From Lysobacter sp. (GTDB lineage Bacteria; Pseudomonadota; Gammaproteobacteria; Xanthomonadales; Xanthomonadaceae): a stretch of 64,000 bases of DNA. The translations under genes and the position numbers were made by a program. Under the pieces are notes generated by a model. That model saw only the letters and a list, made by a program, of their open reading frames with translations, searched no databases and was not told the origin of the DNA. Below are positions 8,295 through 14,917 of the stretch, in pieces. The stretch spans positions 1 to 64,000 of the forward strand of contig JASLDW010000071.1 in assembly GCA_030151365.1 (NCBI GenBank), read 5' to 3'. Within the stretch, counting starts at the first letter, position 1, and each line of letters begins with the position of its first letter.

Positions 8295-8383
8295 TACGAT
8301 CCTACTGCGCTTGTCCTGCGGTCCGCGTGCGGTGCTCGCAATGCTCACGTATTCGTACATACGCTGCGCTTGCTCCGCTCCGC

Positions 8384-8408
8384 CACGAACCGCAGGCCTG
8401 CGCTCGTG
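8384..8408. repeat. Palindromic element between the GNAT gene and dnaG
   Basis: CACGA, AC, the 12-bp palindrome CGCAGGCCTGCG, C, TCGTG: an interrupted palindrome of 25 bp within the 133-bp gap upstream of dnaG. The rest of the gap is also repeat-like (CAAGCGCAG occurs twice). As RNA it would fold into a hairpin ahead of dnaG. It may be a regulator of dnaG or a dispersed extragenic repeat; copies elsewhere in this window were not noticed. Confidence 0.4.
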
Positions 8409-8427
8409 ACGGATCGTAATCAGTGTC

Positions 8428-8922
8428 CTATTGTGCTTCGTATCCCGCGAGTCTGCGCAGCGCTTCGCCGCTGACGCGCTGCACGGTCCATTCGTCCATG
8501 CCGATGGCGCCCAGCGAACGATAGAAATCGATCGACGGCTGGTTCCAGTCCAGCACCGACCATTCGAAGCGTCCGCAATCACGCGCCACGGCGATCCGCG
8601 CCAGCTCCACCATCAGCGCCTTGCCGAGCCCGGCGCCACGATGCTCCGGGCGGACGAAGACGTCTTCCAGATACAGGCCGGGCTTGGCCAGGAAGGTCGA
8701 GAAGTTGTGGAAGAACAGCGCGAAGCCGGCGGGGATGCCGTCGATTTCGCCGATCAGCACTTCCGCGGCAGGCTTCGCACCGAAGAGTTGCGCATGGAGA
8801 TCGGCTTCGGTGGCGACGACTTCATGCGCGAGGCGTTCGTATTCGCCGAGCGCGCGGATCAGCTCGAGGATCAACGGCACGTCGGCGGCGACCGCCGGGC
8901 GGATGGCGATGCGCGCGCTCAC
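8428..8922 (-). CDS. GNAT family N-acetyltransferase (SSAT-like)
   Basis: A 164-aa single-domain acetyltransferase. The acetyl-CoA binding motif A is VRPEHRGAGLGKALM (about 91-105), preceded by the beta strand GLYLEDVFV. A late block WSVLDWNQPSIDFYRSLGA matches the diamine/spermidine acetyltransferase subgroup. That subgroup acetylates polyamines or amino-acid-like amines; the substrate here is not determined. The GTG start at 8922 lies 5 nt after the yqeY stop, so it is cotranscribed with yqeY and dnaG. A GNAT gene inside the rpsU-dnaG block is not the classical arrangement and may be lineage-specific. Confidence 0.85.
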   Translation of the reverse strand: MSARIAIRPAVAADVPLILELIRALGEYERLAHEVVATEADLHAQLFGAKPAAEVLIGEIDGIPAGFALFFHNFSTFLAKPGLYLEDVFVRPEHRGAGLGKALMVELARIAVARDCGRFEWSVLDWNQPSIDFYRSLGAIGMDEWTVQRVSGEALRRLAGYEAQ

Positions 8923-8927
8923 CGTGA

Positions 8928-9374
8928 TCAGCCGGCGAGTTTCTGCTTCACCAGCTTCGACACGTCCGCCATGTCGGCCTTGCCCGCCAGCTGTGGCTTG
9001 AGCACGCCCATCAGCTTGCCCATGTCGGCGGCGCCGGTCGCGCCGGTCTGGGCGATGGCGGCATCGATGGCGGCGGCGATTTCGGCTTCGCCCATCTTGG
9101 CCGGCAGGTAGTGTTCGATGATCGCCATCTCGTCGCGCTCGATCGCGGACAGGTCGTCGCGGCCGGCGGCATCGTACTGGCTGATCGAGTCGCGGCGCTG
9201 CTTGACCATCTTCTCGAGCACGGCCAGCACCGCGGCATCGTCCAGCTCGACGCGCTCGTCGACTTCCTTCTGCTTGATCGCGGCGTTGATCAGGCGGATC
9301 ACGCCCAACTTGGCTTTCTCGCCGGCCTTCATCGCGGCCTTCATGTCGTCGGTGAGCTGGGTCTTCAGGGACAT
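8928..9374 (-). CDS. GatB/YqeY domain protein
   Basis: A 148-aa all-helical protein with the YqeY pattern: MSLKTQLTDDMKAAMKAGEK at the N-terminus, RLINAAIKQKEVDER near residue 27, MVKQRRDSISQYDAAGRDDL near 52, then a C-terminal helical bundle with GKLMGVLKPQLAGKAD. The domain occurs at the tail of the GatB amidotransferase, where it contacts tRNA. The free-standing protein is usually encoded between rpsU and dnaG, as here, and its role is not well defined. A terminator-like hairpin separates it from rpsU. Confidence 0.92.
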   Translation of the reverse strand: MSLKTQLTDDMKAAMKAGEKAKLGVIRLINAAIKQKEVDERVELDDAAVLAVLEKMVKQRRDSISQYDAAGRDDLSAIERDEMAIIEHYLPAKMGEAEIAAAIDAAIAQTGATGAADMGKLMGVLKPQLAGKADMADVSKLVKQKLAG

Positions 9375-9402
9375 ATCGGTTTCCTTGGGGGCCAGAAATG
9401 CG

Positions 9403-9434
9403 AAAAGCCGGTCACGCTCGCGCGTGCCGGCTTT
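9403..9434 (-). terminator. Rho-independent terminator/attenuator after rpsU
   Basis: Read on the minus strand: AAAGCCGG-CACGC, a short loop, GCGTG-A-CCGGCTTTT. A 13-bp stem with one bulge is followed by a T run. It sits between rpsU and yqeY. In E. coli an internal terminator after rpsU reduces readthrough into dnaG; the same role is inferred here. Confidence 0.8.
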
Positions 9435-9456
9435 GTCGACCGGAACCGCTAACGGC

Positions 9457-9672
9457 TCAGTACAGGCGCTGGCGCTTGGTGACGTCGCGCGACATGCGGC
9501 GCGCCTGACGCTTCACGGCAGCAGCAGCCTTGCGCTTGCGTTCCTGGGTCGGCTTTTCGTAGAACTCGCGCTTGCGCACTTCGGCTAGCACGCCTGCCTT
9601 TTCGCAGGTGCGCTTGAAGCGGCGCAGGGCAAATTCAAAAGGTTCGTTTTCGCGGACTTTGACGGCAGGCAT
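9457..9672 (-). CDS. rpsU: 30S ribosomal protein S21 (bS21)
   Basis: A 71-aa, highly basic protein: MPAVKVRENEPFEFALRRFK, then KRTCEKAGVL and REFYEKPTQERKRK, the standard bS21 sequence, ending RDVTKRQRLY. It binds the 30S subunit near the anti-Shine-Dalgarno and aids initiation. The start is fixed by homology at 9672; upstream in-frame codons belong to the leader. First gene of the minus-strand rpsU-yqeY-GNAT-dnaG row and divergent from tsaD. A TATCAT hexamer on the minus strand at 9725-9720 could be its -10, giving a leader of about 40 nt that contains a perfect hairpin. Confidence 0.97.
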   Translation of the reverse strand: MPAVKVRENEPFEFALRRFKRTCEKAGVLAEVRKREFYEKPTQERKRKAAAAVKRQARRMSRDVTKRQRLY

Positions 9673-9691
9673 GTGATGTTCCGAGTGGAAA

Positions 9692-9707
9692 CCGGCCAGA
9701 GGGCCGG
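9692..9707 (-). promoter_or_regulatory. Hairpin in the rpsU 5' leader
   Basis: CCGGCC-AGAG-GGCCGG, a perfect 6-bp GC stem with a 4-nt loop, lies 20 nt upstream of the rpsU start codon inside the predicted leader. Ribosomal-protein leaders are often autoregulatory, so it may be a binding site for S21. This is an inference from position only. Confidence 0.35.
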
Positions 9708-9730
9708 AGTGAGCCGGGGATGATAGCCCA

Positions 9731-9760
9731 TTCACCGGGAGGCGCGCAAGCCGGTATCCT
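9731..9760 (+). promoter_or_regulatory. tsaD promoter, leaderless type
   Basis: TTCACC (9731-9736), 18 bp, TATCCT (9755-9760). The -10 begins 12 nt before the tsaD ATG, so the transcript probably starts at the start codon. Confidence 0.45.
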
Positions 9761-9766
9761 GAGCGC

Positions 9767-10795
9767 ATGAAAGTGCTGGGCATCGAATCCTCCTGCGACG
9801 AAACCGGCGTGGCCGTCTATGACACCGCCGTGGGCGGCGCACGCGGACTGGTGGCGCAGGCGGTCTACAGCCAGATCGAGCTGCACGCCCAGTACGGCGG
9901 GGTGGTGCCGGAGCTGGCCAGCCGCGACCACGTGCGCAAGACCCTGCCGCTGGTCCACCAGACCCTGGACGAGGCCGGGATCGCCCTTGGCGAGATCGGC
10001 GGCGTGGCCTATACCGCCGGGCCGGGGCTCGTCGGGGCGCTGCTGGTCGGAGCGGGGGTGGCGCGCTCGCTGGCCTGGGCGCTGGATGTCCCGGCGGTCG
10101 GCGTCCACCACATGGAAGGCCATCTGCTGGCGCCGCTGATGCAGGACGAGGATCCACCCGAGCCGCCGTTCGTGGCCCTGCTGGTCTCGGGCGGCCATAC
10201 CCAGCTGGTCCATGTCGAGGCGATCGGCCGCTACCGCCTGCTCGGCGAGACGCTGGACGATGCCGCCGGCGAGGCCTTCGACAAGACCGCCAAGCTGATG
10301 GGCCTGCCCTATCCGGGCGGTCCTCAGCTCGCGGCGCTTGCCCAGCAGGGCACGCCGGGGCGGTTCCATTTCTCGCGGCCGATGACCGATCGCCCCGGCC
10401 TCGATTTCAGTTTCAGCGGGCTGAAGACGCAGGTGCTGCTGGCCTGGTGCGACAGCGACCAGTCCGACACGACACGTGCGGATATCGCGCGCGGTTTCGA
10501 GGACGCGGTGGTCGACACCCTGGCGATCAAGTGCGAACGCGCGCTGGAAGCGGCCGGCTGCGACACCCTGATCGTCGCCGGTGGCGTTGGCGCCAATCGC
10601 CGCTTGCGCGAGAAGTTGCAGGCGATGGCGAGCAAGCGCGGCGGTCGCGTCGCGTTTCCGCCGCCGGCGCTGTGCACCGACAATGGCGCGATGATCGCCT
10701 TCGCCGGTGCATTGCGATTGGAAGCCGGACAGCGACAGGGCCTGGAGATTGGCGTGGTGCCGCGTTGGGACATGGCGACACTGCCGGCGGTTTGA
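9767..10795 (+). CDS. tsaD: tRNA N6-adenosine threonylcarbamoyltransferase
   Basis: A 342-aa Kae1/TsaD protein. It opens MKVLGIESSCDETGVAVYD, the ASKHA nucleotide-binding start of the family. The metal-binding motif HMEGH is at residues 115-119, followed by LLVSGGHTQLV and the late VAGGVGANRRLR block. Together with TsaB and TsaE it transfers threonylcarbamoyl from TC-AMP to A37 of ANN-decoding tRNAs. Length is typical. It diverges from rpsU, a common neighbourhood in gammaproteobacteria. The ATG at 9767 has no Shine-Dalgarno and appears leaderless. Confidence 0.97.
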   Translation: MKVLGIESSCDETGVAVYDTAVGGARGLVAQAVYSQIELHAQYGGVVPELASRDHVRKTLPLVHQTLDEAGIALGEIGGVAYTAGPGLVGALLVGAGVARSLAWALDVPAVGVHHMEGHLLAPLMQDEDPPEPPFVALLVSGGHTQLVHVEAIGRYRLLGETLDDAAGEAFDKTAKLMGLPYPGGPQLAALAQQGTPGRFHFSRPMTDRPGLDFSFSGLKTQVLLAWCDSDQSDTTRADIARGFEDAVVDTLAIKCERALEAAGCDTLIVAGGVGANRRLREKLQAMASKRGGRVAFPPPALCTDNGAMIAFAGALRLEAGQRQGLEIGVVPRWDMATLPAV

Positions 10796-10820
10796 TCGTG
10801 CGGTGTGATTGGGAGTTCAC

Positions 10821-11177
10821 GTGAGCGACATCGTCTTCATCGAAGGTCTGGAAATCGACGCCCTGATCGGTATCTACGGCTGGGAACGCCGTATCCGCCA
10901 GACCCTGGTGTTCGACGTCGAGATGGCCTTCGACAACCGCATTCCCGCCGCCAGCGACAGCATCGAGGACACCCTCAATTACAAGGCGGTCAGCAAGGCG
11001 CTGATGGCCTACGTCGAAAGCACCGGCTTCGGGCTGGTGGAAACGCTGGCGGAGCGCTGCGTCGAGCTGATCCTGCGCGAGTTCAAGGTGTCGCGGGTGA
11101 AGTTGAAGCTGAGCAAGCCCGGCGCGGTGCGCGGCGCACGTGCGGTCGGGGTGATCATCGAGCGGACGCGCGACTGA
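10821..11177 (+). CDS. folB: Dihydroneopterin aldolase
   Basis: A 118-aa FolB. The family block VFIEGLEIDALIGIYGWER is at residues 5-23, and DTLNYKAVSKAL follows near 53. The C-terminal KLKLSKPGAVRGARAVGVII is where the conserved Lys of the aldolase lies. It converts 7,8-dihydroneopterin to 6-hydroxymethyl-dihydropterin, the substrate of FolK encoded immediately downstream (1 bp gap). GTG at 10821 is chosen over a TTG 12 nt upstream because it matches FolB length. With folK and the convergent pteridine reductase it makes a small pterin cluster. Confidence 0.95.
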   Translation: MSDIVFIEGLEIDALIGIYGWERRIRQTLVFDVEMAFDNRIPAASDSIEDTLNYKAVSKALMAYVESTGFGLVETLAERCVELILREFKVSRVKLKLSKPGAVRGARAVGVIIERTRD

Positions 11178-11178
11178 C

Positions 11179-11667
11179 ATGGGCCACGCACTGCTGAGCC
11201 TCGGCAGCAATGTCGATCCGCTGCGCCATCTGCAGGCGGCGGCGGAAGCGTTGCGCGCGCGTTTCGGCGAGGTGAAGTTGTCGTCGATCCATCGCTATCC
11301 GGCGGTGGGATTCGACGGCGGCGATTTCCTCAATGCCGCGGCGGTGATCGACAGCGATCTCGATCCGCAGGCGCTCAACGACTGGCTGCACGCGCTGGAA
11401 GATGCGCATGGCCGTGATCGCAGCGGCCCGCGTTTCGGCGACCGCACGCTTGACATCGACATCGTCTATTACGACGACCGGGTGATGGAAGGCGAGGGTC
11501 ATCTGCAACTGCCGCGCCCGGAAATCCGCCACGCCTTCGTGCTGAAACCGCTGGCGGAAATCGCGCCGTGCTTCATCGATCCGCTGCAGCGCGAATCACT
11601 GGCGGCGCTGTGGGCACTGCATCCCGATCACGACACGCACTTCGACGCCGTCGACTGGAACGGCTGA
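11179..11667 (+). CDS. folK: 2-amino-4-hydroxy-6-hydroxymethyldihydropteridine pyrophosphokinase
   Basis: A 162-aa HPPK. ALLSLGSNVDP at the N-terminus, then FLNAAAVIDSDL, and the signature GPRFGDRTLDIDIVYYDD near residue 83 containing the Mg-binding Asp pair (DIDI). It transfers pyrophosphate from ATP to the product of FolB in folate synthesis. It directly follows folB and is convergent with the pteridine reductase, leaving only a few bases between stop codons. Length is normal for the family. Confidence 0.96.
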   Translation: MGHALLSLGSNVDPLRHLQAAAEALRARFGEVKLSSIHRYPAVGFDGGDFLNAAAVIDSDLDPQALNDWLHALEDAHGRDRSGPRFGDRTLDIDIVYYDDRVMEGEGHLQLPRPEIRHAFVLKPLAEIAPCFIDPLQRESLAALWALHPDHDTHFDAVDWNG

Positions 11668-11673
11668 TTCGCT

Positions 11674-12435
11674 TCAACCGCCGAGCAGGCGGCCGCCGTC
11701 GACGTGCACGACCTCACCGGTGGTGAAGCGCGCGGCAGACAACAGCCAATGCACGGCTTCGGCGATGTCGTCAGGCGTGCCGGTGCGCGCCAGTGGCGTA
11801 CGCGCGAGGATCGCGGCCTGGCGTGCGCTTTCGCCGGCGAGCGCTTCGACTGGCGTATCGGGCCAGAGGATGGCGCCCGGCGCAACCGCATTCACGCGCA
11901 CGTCGGGCGCAAGTTCCAGCGCCAGCGCTTTGGTCATCATCACCAGCGCGGCCTTGCTCATGCAGTAGGCGGAATGGTCGCGCAGCGGGCGCTCGCCGTA
12001 GATGTCGGCGATGTTGACGATCGCGCCGCGGCTGGCGCGCAGATGCGGTGCCGCCGCCTGGGCGAGGAATAACGGCGCGCGGGCATTGGCGTCGAACAGG
12101 GATTGCCACTGCTCCGAAGTGACTGTGCCGATCGGCGTGGGGAAGAAGGTCGAAGCGTTGTTGACCAGTCCGTCGAGCCGGCCGAAGTGTTCGACGGTGC
12201 GCGCGACCAGCGCTTCGGGCGCATCGGGATGGGCGAGGTCGGCCTGCAGCAACAAGATACTGCCGGGTCGCGCTGATTCCAGTTCATCACGCAGCGTGAT
12301 CGCTTCCTTTTCCGAGCCACGATAGTGCAGCGCGATCGCGTGGCCCCGCGCATGCAGGAGGCGAGCGATCGCCGCGCCGATGCGCTTGGCGGCGCCGGTG
12401 ACGAGGACAACGGGAGAGGGCGATTGGGCGTCCAT
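11674..12435 (-). CDS. Pteridine reductase (short-chain dehydrogenase, FolM/PTR1-like)
   Basis: A 253-aa SDR. The cofactor motif is TGAAKRIGAAIA at about residues 13-24; the K-R-I-G form in place of the common G-x-G-I-G, with Arg favouring NADPH, marks pteridine reductases. The NNASTFFPT block is near 90, catalytic Tyr and Lys are in AYCMSKAAL near 160, and the late segment GEVVHVDGGRLLGG is typical. It reduces dihydropterin/dihydrofolate or dihydrobiopterin. The ATG at 12435 (MDAQSPSPVV) is chosen; longer in-frame extensions would overlap the divergent MidA-like gene region without family support. Next to folB and folK, which supports a pterin role. Confidence 0.88.
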   Translation of the reverse strand: MDAQSPSPVVLVTGAAKRIGAAIARLLHARGHAIALHYRGSEKEAITLRDELESARPGSILLLQADLAHPDAPEALVARTVEHFGRLDGLVNNASTFFPTPIGTVTSEQWQSLFDANARAPLFLAQAAAPHLRASRGAIVNIADIYGERPLRDHSAYCMSKAALVMMTKALALELAPDVRVNAVAPGAILWPDTPVEALAGESARQAAILARTPLARTGTPDDIAEAVHWLLSAARFTTGEVVHVDGGRLLGG

Positions 12436-12511
12436 CCCCTCATGCTCGCATGCTCGACGTGACCGTGCAGACGGGGCGAGTATTCTGTGCGCCTGCCGCG
12501 ACGAGACCGCC

Positions 12512-13693
12512 ATGACCGCTTTGCCCGCCCCCGATGCCGACGCCCAGGCGCACAGCGCCGAACTGGCCGCCGCGATCCGCCGCGAGATCCGCGCGTCCGG
12601 CAACAGCATCCCGTTTTCGCGCTTCATGGAGTTGTGCCTGTATGCGCCGGGACTGGGGTACTACAGCGCGGGCGCGACCAAGTTCGGTGGCGGCGGCGAC
12701 TTCGTGACCGCGCCCGAACTCGGCCATCTGTTCGCCGAATGCATCGGCGAGGCGATCGCGCCGGTGCTCGAGGAGCTCGGTGATGGCCAGATCCTCGAAA
12801 TCGGCGGCGGGACCGGTGCCTTCGCCGGCGACCTGCTGCATCACCTCCAATCGCTGGGCCGCCTGCCGGAGCGCTATTGCGTGCTCGAGCCGAGCGCACA
12901 GTTGCGCCAGCGCCAGCGCGAACGTCTGCAGAAGGTGTTGCCGGCCGATGTATTCGCGCGCGTCGAGTGGCTGGATCGTCCGTTCGAACAACCCTGGGAC
13001 GGCATCGTCTTCGCCAACGAAGTGCTGGACGCATTGCCGACCACGCGCTTCGCCATCGCCGAAGAAGAAGTGTGGGAAGACCATGTCGCGCTCGACAAGA
13101 ACGATGCCTTCGTGGTGATCGGTCGCCCCGCCGATGCGCTGGTGACGGCCGGCGTGCGCCATGTCGAACGTTCGCTGGAACAGCCGTTTGCGGAAGACTA
13201 TCGCTCGGAACTGCTGCCGCAGCTGCCGTACTGGGTGCAGGCGGTGATCGGGCCGATGCAACGTGGCGCGCTGCTGTTCGTCGACTACGGCTATGCGCGC
13301 AGCGAGTACTACCAGCCGCAGCGCAGCGACGGCACCTTGCGCGCGTTCCGCCGCCATCATGTCGTCGATGACGTGCTGGCGTGGCCGGGCCTGCAGGACA
13401 TCACCGCTTCGGTCGATTTCACCGCGTTGGCGGAAGCCGGCACCGGCGCCGGCTTCGATCTCGCCGGTTACTGCAGCCAGGCCAGTTTCCTGATGGGCAA
13501 CGGCATCGATCGCCGGTTGGCCACGGCGGAAGCGCATGCTGCAGACGAAGTCGCGCGCTTGCGCCTGCGCCAGCAAGTGAAGCGGCTGACGATGCCGGAA
13601 GAGATGGGGGAACGCTTCCAGGTGATGGGCTTCTCGCGCGAAGTCGAGTTCGGCCACGCGTTCCTGATCGGCGACCTGACTTACCGACTGTGA
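12512..13693 (+). CDS. MidA/NDUFAF7-like SAM-dependent methyltransferase
   Basis: A 393-aa DUF185 family protein. The N-terminal block SIPFSRFMELCLYAPGLGYY (about 28-47) and GGDFVTAPELG are family hallmarks. The SAM site is EIGGGTGAFAGDLL near residue 95, and FANEVLDALPTTRF is the conserved 'NE(l/v)lDAlP' block. The human relative NDUFAF7 dimethylates an arginine of complex I; bacterial partners are less clear. Start at 12512; a TATTCT hexamer 31 nt upstream could be its -10. The stop codon faces the cca stop with 1 bp between, so transcription converges here. Confidence 0.88.
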   Translation: MTALPAPDADAQAHSAELAAAIRREIRASGNSIPFSRFMELCLYAPGLGYYSAGATKFGGGGDFVTAPELGHLFAECIGEAIAPVLEELGDGQILEIGGGTGAFAGDLLHHLQSLGRLPERYCVLEPSAQLRQRQRERLQKVLPADVFARVEWLDRPFEQPWDGIVFANEVLDALPTTRFAIAEEEVWEDHVALDKNDAFVVIGRPADALVTAGVRHVERSLEQPFAEDYRSELLPQLPYWVQAVIGPMQRGALLFVDYGYARSEYYQPQRSDGTLRAFRRHHVVDDVLAWPGLQDITASVDFTALAEAGTGAGFDLAGYCSQASFLMGNGIDRRLATAEAHAADEVARLRLRQQVKRLTMPEEMGERFQVMGFSREVEFGHAFLIGDLTYRL

Positions 13694-13694
13694 C

Positions 13695-14912
13695 TTAGCG
13701 CCGTGCCTGCGCGATCGCGGCGATGCGCGCCTTGCGGATCGCTTCGCCCAGCGCCGGTCCCGGCGGCATGCCCGCGAACGCACTGGCGTTGATCGAGCGC
13801 GCGGCAGCGAACAATCGTTGCAATTCCGGCGCCTGCGGATAGGGCTGGTCCGCGAGTCCGGCGCGCCCGCGCTTGTCGGCTTCGCAGACCAGGGCGAGTT
13901 GTCGCACGCGATCCGGCTTGCGGAAGGCGTCCATGCGTTCGAACAACTTCAGCACGGTCTCGTCGCGCAGTTCGTCGAGGCGATGGACGTTGAGATGCTC
14001 GCGGCAGGCGATCTCGGCGAGTTGGCGGTGTTCGTTCGGGACCTTCAGCCGTGCGGCGAGCGCCCGCAGTGGTTCCACCCCGCGTTGTTCGTGCATCACG
14101 TGTCTGGGCAATTCGTCGCGCGGCGTCAGTGCCTTGCCGAGATCGTGGGTGAGCGCGGCGAAACCGATCAGGTCGTCGCCGGGCGCGAGGTCCGCCGCCA
14201 TGTCGCAGACCAGTTCGACATGCGTTCCGGTGTCGATCTCGGGATGGTATTCCGCGCGTTGCGGCACGCCGTAGAGCGCGTCGACTTCAGGCAACACCAC
14301 GCGCAATGCGCCGCAATCGCGCAAGGTGCGCAGGAAGGCCGAAGGTCGTGCGCTGCGCAATGCGCGCGACAGTTCCTGCCACACGCGTTCGGGCACGAGC
14401 GCTTCGAGTTCGCCCGACGCCACCATCTCGCGCATCAGCGCCAGGGTTTCCGGCGCGACGGCGAAACCCAGCGACGCGAATCGCGCCATGAAGCGCGCCG
14501 CGCGCAGCACCCGCAACGGGTCTTCGGCGAAGGCGGCGCTGACATGGCGCAGCCTTCGCGCCTGCAGGTCGGCGATGCCGCCGAACGGATCGCTCAATGT
14601 GCCGTCTTCGGCGCGTGCGATCGCATTGATGGTGAAATCGCGGCGGCGCAGGTCGTCTTCCAGCGTGACGTCGGGTGATGCATGGACCACGAAGCCGGTG
14701 TAGCCGCGCCCCGATTTGCGCTCGGTGCGCGCCAGCGCATATTCCTCGCTGCTTTGCGGATGGAGGAAGACCGGGAAGTCGCGCCCGACCTGGCGATAGC
14801 CGAGTTCGATCATCCGTTCCGGCGTCGCCCCGACGACCACGAAGTCGCGATCGCCCGCGGGCAATCCCAGCAATGCGTCGCGCACCGCGCCACCGACGAG
14901 GTAGGCCTGCAT
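13695..14912 (-). CDS. cca: Multifunctional CCA-adding tRNA nucleotidyltransferase
   Basis: A 405-aa gammaproteobacterial-type CCA enzyme. MQAYLVGGAVRDALLGLPAG carries the class II polymerase GGxVRD motif, and DRDFVVVG supplies the catalytic Asp pair. ARTERKSGRGYTGF and RRRDFTINAIA follow, with EDPLRVLRAARF as the template block. The C-terminal half has an HD phosphohydrolase motif, THDLGKALTP, as in E. coli Cca (412 aa). It builds and repairs the 3' CCA of tRNAs. The ATG at 14912 is fixed by homology and lies 5 nt after the lytic transglycosylase stop, indicating an operon. Confidence 0.95.
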   Translation of the reverse strand: MQAYLVGGAVRDALLGLPAGDRDFVVVGATPERMIELGYRQVGRDFPVFLHPQSSEEYALARTERKSGRGYTGFVVHASPDVTLEDDLRRRDFTINAIARAEDGTLSDPFGGIADLQARRLRHVSAAFAEDPLRVLRAARFMARFASLGFAVAPETLALMREMVASGELEALVPERVWQELSRALRSARPSAFLRTLRDCGALRVVLPEVDALYGVPQRAEYHPEIDTGTHVELVCDMAADLAPGDDLIGFAALTHDLGKALTPRDELPRHVMHEQRGVEPLRALAARLKVPNEHRQLAEIACREHLNVHRLDELRDETVLKLFERMDAFRKPDRVRQLALVCEADKRGRAGLADQPYPQAPELQRLFAAARSINASAFAGMPPGPALGEAIRKARIAAIAQARR

Positions 14913-14917
14913 CGCGC

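Noticed and set aside
8295..8582. Longer dnaG start upstream of 8294
   Set aside because: Adds non-homologous residues encoded by the palindromic gap; the CHC2 domain begins right after 8294.
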